From Candidatus Sabulitectum sp. (lineage in GTDB: Bacteria > Fermentibacterota > Fermentibacteria > Fermentibacterales > JCC-6), in the NCBI GenBank assembly GCA_029934845.1, contig JAOZLN010000057.1, positions 1-10,364 on the forward strand: a DNA stretch of 10,364 bases. The letters run 5' to 3'. The notes under the pieces were generated by a model. It was not told where the DNA came from. It did no database searches and worked only from the letters and a program-made list of their open reading frames with translations. Every line of letters begins with the position of its first letter. Positions within the stretch are counted from its first letter, which is position 1. Below are positions 1 to 6,162 of this stretch, piece by piece. A program made the translations under genes and the position numbers.

Positions 1-207
1 GTCTTTTTTGTTAACATCGTAATAGTGTTCCAGAATTGATAACCACAATGATTTGCCGAAACGGCGGGGACGAAGAAAGAACAAATGATAAGTATCAAGG
101 TTCTCAAGAATTTCCAGATATTTAGTTTTGTCAACAAAATAATGATTAAATTCTTGAATCTTATCATAACTGGCTGTTCCATAAGGTATTTTCTTTATAT
201 TCTTCAT
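1..207 (-). CDS. AAA-ATPase-like / PD-(D/E)XK family protein, N-terminal fragment (cut by window edge)
   Basis: Translating the minus strand from the ATG at 207-205 gives 69 open codons running off the left edge. The protein starts with KKIPYG, then has YFVDKTKYLEIL at about residues 23-34 and the phosphate-binding segment FFLRPRRFGKSLWLS at 43-57, followed by LEHYYDV. This order (IPYG, VDKT, RPRRFGKS) is the signature of the AAA-ATPase-like family (Pfam PF09820), whose full members are about 500-600 residues and usually end in a PD-(D/E)XK nuclease-like domain. That C-terminal part would lie outside the window. A purine-rich AAGGGAAG lies about 10 bases upstream of the ATG and supports this start. 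The biological role of the family is unsettled; members are often numerous in one genome and are suspected of being mobile or defence related. The family call is firm and the function unknown. Confidence 0.85.
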   Translation of the reverse strand, partial: MKNIKKIPYGTASYDKIQEFNHYFVDKTKYLEILENLDTYHLFFLRPRRFGKSLWLSILEHYYDVNKKD

Positions 208-290
208 TACCACCAGCTTCCCTTGAAAAACCACACGCTTAATATAGTATTCTGATTGGTGCAGAGTGTGTCAGCATGGAAGAGCAGCAA
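208..290. other. Short intergenic gap
   Basis: These 83 bases separate the MATE stop codon from the downstream AAA-ATPase-like start on the same strand. They hold the ribosome binding site of the downstream gene. I see no hairpin followed by a T-run, so read-through from the MATE gene is possible. Confidence 0.5.
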
Positions 291-1640
291 TCATCTAATA
301 CGCTTATGAACAATCTGCCGGTGAACGAAGTAAAGGGAAAGCAGACCGGCACCAAAGTTGGCAATGCTGCCCGCAAGGAAAATTCCCTTCAAATCAAAGA
401 ACTTCATACCCAGCAAAGCCAGTGGAATGTAGAACACAAACATTCTGCTCACAGACAGTATTGCAGAATGGATGGGTTTGTGGCTGCCATTCAGTGCTGC
501 TGACGAAATTATCATGAAGCCCTGAAAACCGTAGCTGATGGAAACGATGTTCAGGTACAGAACAACAGTGGCAATTATATCCGGATCCTTGTTAAACAGG
601 CCTGCCATAAATTTTCCTGTGAAGAGGAACAGAACGAACATTACCCCCCCCCACGATAGGGAAAATATATAGCTGATCTTCAAAGCCTTCAGTACCCTGT
701 TCTTCAGACCTGCCCCCATGTTCTGACCGGTAAAGGGGATCAGTACAGTAGACAGTGCCATAAGAAGCATCATAGCCAGGGCTTCCAGCCTTGTTGCCAC
801 GCCAAGCCCGGCAACGGCACTGTTCCCGTATTCTGAAACAAGCCTGGTAACCACACCCATAGAGAGAGGAATAATAAGTTTAGCAAGCCCGGCAGGTATG
901 CCGATGTAAAGGATCTTTTTCCATGAATCAAAGAGTTCACGAGCTTTGGGAACAGCAAATCGAATGATCTTTTCTCTTTTTACAAGAATTATAAATGCAA
1001 GGGTCATTCCAACAGCCCGGGAGAACAGTGTTGCAAGGGCTCCACCAGTAATACCCAGCTCAGGGAATGGACCCAGTCCGAAAATCAGAAGAGGATCCAG
1101 GATGCTGTTGAGAATGGCAATGGAGACCATTATCAACCCCGGAGTTTTCATGTCTCCGGTGGCACGGATAATGTTGTTGCCTATCATGGGAATAACCACG
1201 AAGGGTACACCGATGTACCATATCTGCATGTATTCTTTGATGTACCCCAGGGTGGTACCTTCCGCTCCCAGCAGCCGGAATAAAGGTTCTATGGTAAGAA
1301 AGCCTGCAAGGGCGAACAGAGCTACTACAGGAAAACCCAGCAGCAGTGAATTGGTGGCAAGGTGCCGCACCTTTTCAAAAGAGCCTTTACCTATTTCGTT
1401 GGAAATTACCGCTGACGCACCCATCCCCAGGCCGATGGAAATACTGGTAATGAACATTACAACTGGAAATGTGTACCCCATTGCCGCAAGCTGTTCGCTA
1501 CCCAGTTGCCCTATGTAGAATGTATCAACAATGTTGAACACCACCATGCCCACCATGCCTGCCATCATGGGGATGGTCAGCTTGATAAGCTGAGGCAGTA
1601 TCTTCCCCTGGGTAAGTTTAGCTCTTCCGGCAGCAGGCAT
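291..1640 (-). CDS. MATE family efflux transporter
   Basis: Encodes 449 residues, the normal length for a 12-helix MATE (multidrug and toxic compound extrusion) antiporter, an inner-membrane protein that expels cationic drugs or metabolites in exchange for Na+ or H+. The N-terminal half shows the typical run LTIPMMAGMV, then FNIVDTFYIGQLGSEQLAAMG at about residues 35-55, a glycine-rich second helix (SIGLGMGASAVISNEIGKG), and later DMKTPG and ILDPLLIFG. The second half repeats the pattern (GIPAGLAKLIIPLSMGVVTRLV, PFTGQNMGAG), as expected for the two-bundle fold. The ATG at 1640-1638 is preceded by AAGGGA about 8 bases upstream. It lies 173 bases downstream of the MutL-like gene on the same strand, so it may be co-transcribed or have its own promoter; a palindrome lies in that gap. 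A run of nine C (nine G in the coding sense) at 644-652 is in frame around residues 330-332. The substrate cannot be predicted. Confidence 0.93.
   Translation of the reverse strand: MPAAGRAKLTQGKILPQLIKLTIPMMAGMVGMVVFNIVDTFYIGQLGSEQLAAMGYTFPVVMFITSISIGLGMGASAVISNEIGKGSFEKVRHLATNSLLLGFPVVALFALAGFLTIEPLFRLLGAEGTTLGYIKEYMQIWYIGVPFVVIPMIGNNIIRATGDMKTPGLIMVSIAILNSILDPLLIFGLGPFPELGITGGALATLFSRAVGMTLAFIILVKREKIIRFAVPKARELFDSWKKILYIGIPAGLAKLIIPLSMGVVTRLVSEYGNSAVAGLGVATRLEALAMMLLMALSTVLIPFTGQNMGAGLKNRVLKALKISYIFSLSWGGVMFVLFLFTGKFMAGLFNKDPDIIATVVLYLNIVSISYGFQGFMIISSAALNGSHKPIHSAILSVSRMFVFYIPLALLGMKFFDLKGIFLAGSIANFGAGLLSLYFVHRQIVHKRIR
644..652 (-). repeat. G9 homopolymer inside the MATE gene
   Basis: Nine consecutive C on the plus strand (G9 in the coding sense) encode part of the Trp-Gly-Gly-Val segment in the second half of the transporter. 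The frame is open as given. A run of this length is prone to slipped-strand change or to sequencing and assembly error. Confidence 0.8.
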
Positions 1641-1813
1641 CAGTACGTCCCTTCAGCAATATCATTCCAACTGCAGTATTTGATAAGAATAGAAACTTAC
1701 ATGAGTTTTTCAGAAGACAGCTCCGTTTGAATTAGTATGTGTGCAATCCCAAATATATCAATTGTACAATTCCCATTGTGTTTCAATAAAACACAGCCCC
1801 TGCATGTGGGAAA
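1641..1813. promoter_or_regulatory. Intergenic region with 12-bp palindrome and small hairpin, upstream of the MATE gene
   Basis: This 173-base gap lies between two minus-strand genes. It contains a perfect 12-base palindrome, AATTGTACAATT, at 1760-1771 and, six bases further from the MATE start, a 7-bp stem (TGTGTTT/AAACACA, five-base loop) at 1777-1795. The palindrome is about 120 bases upstream of the MATE ATG, which would suit an operator for a dimeric regulator, for example of the TetR or MarR type common for exporters. The hairpin has no T-run after it on the minus strand, so it is a poor intrinsic terminator for the MutL-like gene. Only weak promoter-like hexamers are visible. The regulatory role is inferred from symmetry and position. 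Confidence 0.3.
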
Positions 1814-4546
1814 TCAGCATGGTGAGATTACCATGAATGGTCTGTGAATTCCAGCGCGGATCTTCGTTTCCGGAAAGACAGCGGTGTGGGTTCCATTGCA
1901 GTGTTCAGGGGAAACAGTTGAATCAGTATTATTGCTGCCTATACCGCACAATATCAGCAGAGAGAAAGGCACTTCTTCCTGCCCTGTGATAAATATCCCA
2001 GGCTCTCGGCCGAGCCAGTTTACAAGGGCATCGCCTGTTATTGATGTACACACCAGGCCGGAAACTCCCAGTTCCTCTGCCTTCTTCAGTACAGAGGAAT
2101 CAACAATGGAATCTGTAAAGGCGATTTCACCGGTTGATGAATCGGAAAGCATACGCAGAGGGCCCCGAATTGTTTTACCAAAACCCAGTACTCCCTGAAT
2201 TTTTAACCCGGTGCATTCCATTGTAACTGTTTTTGTGTTGTCTGTATCAATGACTTTTCCTGCGAGAGGGCTTTCTATCAGTATAGGGGTCATGTTGTAC
2301 TGAACTGTAATTGTACCTAGTTGGTGATCAATTTCTGTTACAAAACCAGGAGCGGGTGATACAGACATGCTTATCGGGTTGTCAGCTGCGATCAACTGCC
2401 CTCTGTATAGAAACTCGCCCATCTCTACTCTCAGAAATTTAGCCATTTCAGAAGGAGGCACAGACAATGTTTCGCAAACCTCCACAACATGTGGCTGGTC
2501 ATCATGGCCCATGTCTTCTTCCATGAATATAATTCCCGGTGGAATTATTTTTGTAACAATTCCGCTTACCGGGCTTCCAAATTCCGAGATGTGTGATTTC
2601 AATACGTAACGGAACAGGCAGTCTCCGGTCTTTACTGAATCTCCAGGTGCAACGGTGATGCACTGTCTTACTTCCAGGTCAGACAGTGTATTCGGACAAA
2701 AACGAGAGCTTCTGATATCTACAATGAAGTGTCGTGGCGGTACCTCTTCAACACGGCCAAGGCAGTCTCCCGGAACCACCTCGTCTTCGGGAACAGCAGA
2801 GATATTTCCCGGGCAGGGCAAAGACATGGAATACTGAACAAGCCCCGGTTCAGGCTGTTCAATATTTCTGAATGGAAATTCAACCGATCCCTGAGGCACA
2901 GCAAATTCTCTCTGGAAGTCAACCGGCAGTGGTTCTCCCGGTTTCCTGCAGTCGATCAGCAGGGGTATCCCGTCTCCCAGTGATTCAAGGCCATCCATGG
3001 CAGGGCCGAACAAATGAACTGTGATGTCTGTTGTGTCTTCGATGTAGAGCCAGCTTCCCGGCCACACAGTTTTCTGACCGGAGCTGTCTGTTACCCGGGC
3101 AAAGGGTCCGATTGTTTTCCAGGCAGGTGCCAGAACCCTGCAGACCGGCTTTATGCAGTCGTCCATATAACATTGAAGTGCTTCCTCGGGATACTTCTGC
3201 AACAGTGTTCCCATGTGTGGGCTTCTGAAGTGGGTGTCTACATACAATGTGGTCAGCCCTGGCGGCCGGAATGCCTCTGCAAGCATCCACGCCGCACGAA
3301 CCGGTGTTGAATGTGAGAAAATCCCCCCGGCACCTGTTACCATTTGCAGTTTGTTCAGATGGAATCGCTTTCCGTTCAGCGTGGCCAGGAGAGGGTTTAT
3401 GGCAGATGGTTTTTTTATTCCAAGTTTTTCTTTCCAGGTGAGATCGCCTGTGTAGTATGCTACTTCCATGTGATGGCTCCATGCCATCCGCAAACCCTCC
3501 ACCGCAACAGCGGCCTCAATGAGGGAAGTGGTGGAAGAATCCGGTACAGTGGCCGGGAAAAGGCTCTTCCCCATAACCCAGCTTCTTACTGTTTCGCTGC
3601 TTATATCGCCCAGGTGACGCATCACAGCAGGCAGACCGGCTTCGAACAGTGTGTTTGTCATACTGTAAGACATGCCGATGTTGGCGGCTACTGTTCTTTC
3701 CTGCACATCATCTGTAACTGTGAATATGTCGGTGGTGGCACCACCCATATCAACCAGAATTGCACCGGTGCCCATTGCAGAAAGTATTCCTGCAACCCCC
3801 ACAGGGGTAGGCATAACAGGGGCAGAGACCAGTTCAAGAACAGTTGGATAACCTGGAGCTTTCTTCATTACATGCTCCATGAACAGATCCTGCACTGCAG
3901 CAATGGCTGGCCTGGGGTTTGTTACCCGGTTTGCAGGAGCGATGTTTTCGGTTACCTGCATGGCGAAGTGGTTTCCCAGGGTTTCCCTGACATAGCTACG
4001 AGCCTGCACATTTCCGCAGAACAAGAGCGGCATTGTTCCTGAACCGTACTTGGGTAACGGACGGGCCAGGTTAAGCAGGTGAGCCATGCTCACAACACCG
4101 GACACTGCTCCGCCATCGGTTCCCCCTGCCATTAGCACCAGATCAGGGTTCAAGCGGCTCATCTTTTCTATGTGCTCAAGTCTGCTTCCCTTACTGTCCA
4201 TGGCAAATGCACCGGAGATAACCGCCCCGGCTCCATAGGCTGTAGACTCGGCCATCCGCAAAGAGTCAGCCATAGTGTAGCCTATTACCATCATCTGCAG
4301 CCCGCCGCCTGCTGAACTGGTAGTGAAGTAGGGTACAGAGAGAGAATTGCCCTCTATCAGGTCAAGCCCTGTGCTGGCAGCCAGCCTGCGGACAGCACGG
4401 AACAGCCCCACTGTTACGTCTGAGAACGGTGGTTCGACTGTGGTTGGTTCCTGTACGGCATCTACAGCAGAAAATGATCCGTCTGAAAGCTTAAACACAA
4501 CAACTTTTGTGGTGGTGCTGCCTATGTCACTTGCAAGAATTATCAA
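1814..4546 (-). CDS. MutL/GlmL-family ASKHA protein (putative B12-dependent mutase reactivase) with long C-terminal extension
   Basis: Encodes 910 residues. The N-terminal ~460 residues have the ASKHA (actin/Hsp70/sugar-kinase) nucleotide-binding pattern of the glutamate mutase MutL/GlmL family: DIGSTTTK at 7-14 (phosphate 1), SSAGGGLQMMVIG at 77-89, LMAGGTDGG at 138-146, ILVDMGGATTDIF at 263-275 (phosphate 2) and TGAGGIFSHS at 404-413 (adenosine loop). Members accompany adenosylcobalamin-dependent carbon-skeleton mutases or aminomutases and are thought to use ATP to swap damaged cofactor. This is unrelated to the DNA mismatch-repair MutL. Typical members are about 460 residues; here residues ~470-910 add several beta-rich, barrel-like segments with recurrent Ser-Pro-x-x-Gly-x-Val motifs (SPVSGIV at 658-664, SPLAGKV at 759-765). 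The start is TTG (4546-4544), chosen because GGAGGGAG lies 10 bases upstream and no ATG fits. No mutase gene lies in this window, so the partner is unknown. Confidence 0.82.
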   Translation of the reverse strand: MIILASDIGSTTTKVVVFKLSDGSFSAVDAVQEPTTVEPPFSDVTVGLFRAVRRLAASTGLDLIEGNSLSVPYFTTSSAGGGLQMMVIGYTMADSLRMAESTAYGAGAVISGAFAMDSKGSRLEHIEKMSRLNPDLVLMAGGTDGGAVSGVVSMAHLLNLARPLPKYGSGTMPLLFCGNVQARSYVRETLGNHFAMQVTENIAPANRVTNPRPAIAAVQDLFMEHVMKKAPGYPTVLELVSAPVMPTPVGVAGILSAMGTGAILVDMGGATTDIFTVTDDVQERTVAANIGMSYSMTNTLFEAGLPAVMRHLGDISSETVRSWVMGKSLFPATVPDSSTTSLIEAAVAVEGLRMAWSHHMEVAYYTGDLTWKEKLGIKKPSAINPLLATLNGKRFHLNKLQMVTGAGGIFSHSTPVRAAWMLAEAFRPPGLTTLYVDTHFRSPHMGTLLQKYPEEALQCYMDDCIKPVCRVLAPAWKTIGPFARVTDSSGQKTVWPGSWLYIEDTTDITVHLFGPAMDGLESLGDGIPLLIDCRKPGEPLPVDFQREFAVPQGSVEFPFRNIEQPEPGLVQYSMSLPCPGNISAVPEDEVVPGDCLGRVEEVPPRHFIVDIRSSRFCPNTLSDLEVRQCITVAPGDSVKTGDCLFRYVLKSHISEFGSPVSGIVTKIIPPGIIFMEEDMGHDDQPHVVEVCETLSVPPSEMAKFLRVEMGEFLYRGQLIAADNPISMSVSPAPGFVTEIDHQLGTITVQYNMTPILIESPLAGKVIDTDNTKTVTMECTGLKIQGVLGFGKTIRGPLRMLSDSSTGEIAFTDSIVDSSVLKKAEELGVSGLVCTSITGDALVNWLGREPGIFITGQEEVPFSLLILCGIGSNNTDSTVSPEHCNGTHTAVFPETKIRAGIHRPFMVISPC

Positions 4547-4553
4547 GATGTAT

Positions 4554-4561
4554 CTCCCTCC
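4554..4561 (-). promoter_or_regulatory. Ribosome binding site fixing the TTG start of the MutL-like gene
   Basis: Reads GGAGGGAG on the minus strand; its GGAGG core ends 10 bases before the TTG at 4546-4544. This near-perfect anti-16S match is the main reason for accepting a TTG start, since no in-frame ATG is suitably placed. Confidence 0.75.
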
Positions 4562-4588
4562 AGAGAAGAAGATATACTAAGAAACTGA

Positions 4589-4690
4589 AATCACACCAAA
4601 ACCCGCCTTAAACTATCAACCGCAGAAGAGTACGAACAGATGCTCAGGAATGTTCTTTCACAGTCTAACTTAACAGAAACGTTAAGTTAA
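4589..4690 (+). pseudogene. Possible remnant of a lost coding region (33 codons, no start)
   Basis: Between a TGA at 4586-4588 and a TAA at 4688-4690 one frame reads 33 codons with a protein-like composition: KTRLKLSTAEEYEQMLRN and then VLSQSNLTETLS. It is hydrophilic and looks like a helical C-terminus. No ATG, GTG or TTG stands at its beginning, the only internal ATG is near the middle, and no ribosome binding site is evident, so it could be the tail of a decayed gene. A chance open frame of this length is also quite possible. No family is recognised. Confidence 0.2.
4666..4689. repeat. Perfect 9-bp inverted repeat (TAACTTAAC / GTTAAGTTA)
   Basis: Arms at 4666-4674 and 4681-4689 are separated by the six bases AGAAAC. 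The element sits 86 bases before the -35 box of the ATPase promoter and about 120 bases upstream of the MutL-like start. It could be an operator for a dimeric regulator acting on one or both divergent genes. It is AT-rich and has no T-run, so it is not a convincing terminator. Confidence 0.45.
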
Positions 4691-4774
4691 TGCAGTGGAT
4701 AGATTCTGTACTAGCCATATATGTGTGATTTACTTTTAGAATAGTTCAAACCTTCCCTGGTGTGATAATTACTC

Positions 4775-4803
4775 TTGACATAGGACTGTACTCCCAATAT
4801 CAT
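4775..4803 (+). promoter_or_regulatory. Sigma-70-type promoter for the AAA_14/DUF4143 gene
   Basis: A consensus -35 box TTGACA (4775-4780) is followed after exactly 17 bases by TATCAT (4798-4803), five of six matches to the -10 consensus. The expected transcription start is near 4810, giving a leader of under 20 bases before the ATG at 4828, with AGGAG at 4814-4818 as ribosome binding site. This is the best promoter in the window and implies substantial constitutive transcription unless an upstream operator acts. Confidence 0.65.
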
Positions 4804-4827
4804 AGAAGAAGTTAGGAGTGTAGTCTA

Positions 4828-6087
4828 ATGATAGAAAAATTTATTGCTACTTATCAAAGGTTACTGCGCAGTACAAATTATGGGACACGAAGATATCTCT
4901 ACAAAGATTTCAATCTTAACAGCAGAGTAACAGGGTTGATCGGTCCTCGTGGTACTGGTAAAACAACACTGTTGCTGCAGTACATAAAAAACGAGCTGGA
5001 CGATGTAGACAAATGCATATATGCCTCTATGGATAGTGTGTATTTTTCACACAGCAGCCTTGTTGAGTTTGTAGATGAATTGTATGAAGTTTACGGGATC
5101 CGATATTTCTTTCTGGATGAAATTCACAAGTACAGCAACTGGAATCAGGAATTGAAGAATATCTACGATTCATACCCGGATGTGAAAGTTGTCTTTTCCG
5201 GAAGTTCAAGTATTGACCTTGTGAAGGGCACCTATGATCTGTCAAGAAGGGGGGTAATTTACAGGCTTGCCGGGTTGTCATTCAGAGAATACTTGAATTT
5301 CAGAGGAATCATCAAATTTGAAGCAATTGAATATGAAGATCTACTGAAAAACAGCAAAAGTATTCAAGCGGAGCTTGGATCAGTTGAAAGAATTCGAGGA
5401 CATTTTAAAGACTATCTGTCTTTTGGGTACTTCCCGTTCTTTCTTGATTCAGTATTCCCTTCAGCAAATGATGACACGCACATTGAATCGAAGATTGATA
5501 CAGTTGCCTATAGCGGAAAACTCTTTAGAATTATTGAAAAAACTATCTACGAGGACATATCGAATTACTACAAATTAAAAACGGAGAATCTTGGTTATTT
5601 CAAGCGAATTCTTGCCTACACCGCAACCATACCACCCGGTGAGTTAAGCAGAAACAATATTGCTAAAAATATTGGGCTCGACAACAAAACAATCCGTAAC
5701 TATTTGAATATTCTTCAAGATACCGGGTTGCTTGCTTTGATCGCTTCAAAAAAAGCGGGAAGCAATATTCTTAAGCAAACTGAAAAAATTTACCTGGACA
5801 ATCCAAATCTGTATCAGGCAGTTATCAATGAGATCGGATACAGCAGCAGCGTGGGATCGATCAGGGAAATATTCTTTGTAAATATGATCAGAAACTCTGG
5901 CAGGCAGTTGTTCTATGGCCATACAGGCGATTTTGAAGTAGAGGGTTCTGTTTTTGAGATAGGCGGTCGGGGGAAATCCTGGAAGCAGATGCGTAATAAT
6001 CTCTCAAACGGGTATCTTGTGAAAGATGAGATTCTTTATGGTGGCAATCATGAAATACCCCTTTACCTCTTTGGATTTCTTTACTGA
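4828..6087 (+). CDS. AAA_14 / DUF4143 family ATPase
   Basis: Encodes 419 residues, the usual length for this family. The N-terminal AAA domain has a Walker A GPRGTGKTT at residues 39-47, a Walker B YFFLDEIH at 93-100, a sensor-like FSGSSS at 123-128, and LSRRG at 138-142 followed by the characteristic LAGLSFREYL. A winged-helix-like segment follows at about 270-305 (LSRNNIAKNIGLDNKTIRNYL, then DTGLL). The C-terminal DUF4143 region (320-419) has KIYLDNPNL, REIFFVNM, and a nuclease-like core GDFEV then FEIGGRGKS at 376-384, resembling a PD-(D/E)XK fold in which the second motif is altered (Glu377 kept, Lys displaced), as in the FEIGG-type subfamily. The ATG is preceded by AGGAG at 9 bases and by a strong promoter. 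The gene is alone on its strand and ends 75 bases from the end of the convergent TIR gene. The physiological role of these ATPases is not established. Confidence 0.88.
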   Translation: MIEKFIATYQRLLRSTNYGTRRYLYKDFNLNSRVTGLIGPRGTGKTTLLLQYIKNELDDVDKCIYASMDSVYFSHSSLVEFVDELYEVYGIRYFFLDEIHKYSNWNQELKNIYDSYPDVKVVFSGSSSIDLVKGTYDLSRRGVIYRLAGLSFREYLNFRGIIKFEAIEYEDLLKNSKSIQAELGSVERIRGHFKDYLSFGYFPFFLDSVFPSANDDTHIESKIDTVAYSGKLFRIIEKTIYEDISNYYKLKTENLGYFKRILAYTATIPPGELSRNNIAKNIGLDNKTIRNYLNILQDTGLLALIASKKAGSNILKQTEKIYLDNPNLYQAVINEIGYSSSVGSIREIFFVNMIRNSGRQLFYGHTGDFEVEGSVFEIGGRGKSWKQMRNNLSNGYLVKDEILYGGNHEIPLYLFGFLY

Positions 6088-6162
6088 GTTTGAAACAGCA
6101 ATGACAGACAAATTAAATATTGCAGTTGCAGATCGCCCAAACGTGTTCAGGTCGGGACAGGT
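6088..6162. other. Convergent intergenic gap
   Basis: This 75-base gap separates the 3' ends of the plus-strand ATPase and the minus-strand TIR gene. I find no hairpin with a T-run on either strand, so termination may be factor dependent or the transcripts may overlap. Confidence 0.5.

Larger units (their letters stand above)
4547..4827. other. Divergent intergenic region
   Basis: These 281 bases lie between the divergently transcribed MutL-like and AAA_14 genes. Next to the MutL-like start is its strong Shine-Dalgarno site (minus-strand GGAGGGAG at 4554-4561). The middle holds a coding-like plus-strand frame without a start codon (4589-4690) that overlaps a perfect 9-bp inverted repeat (4666-4689). 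The right part holds a good promoter for the plus-strand ATPase. On the minus strand only weak promoter matches are seen (a TATATC box with a poor -35 box 17 bases away). Confidence 0.6.

Noticed and set aside
946..1518. Plus-strand open frame of 190 codons opposite the MATE gene
   Set aside because: Antisense shadow of a clear transporter gene, with low-complexity composition and no motif.
2985..4042. Long open frames on both strands inside the MutL-like gene (165 and 232 codons)
   Set aside because: They lie within the much longer 910-codon frame, which has recognisable family motifs. Their translations are rich in Cys, His and Arg with no familiar motif and no supporting ribosome binding site.
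1814..4546. DNA mismatch repair MutL
   Set aside because: The shared name is misleading. The motifs are of the ASKHA fold (DIGSTTTK, VDMGGATTD), not the GHKL ATPase fold of the repair protein.
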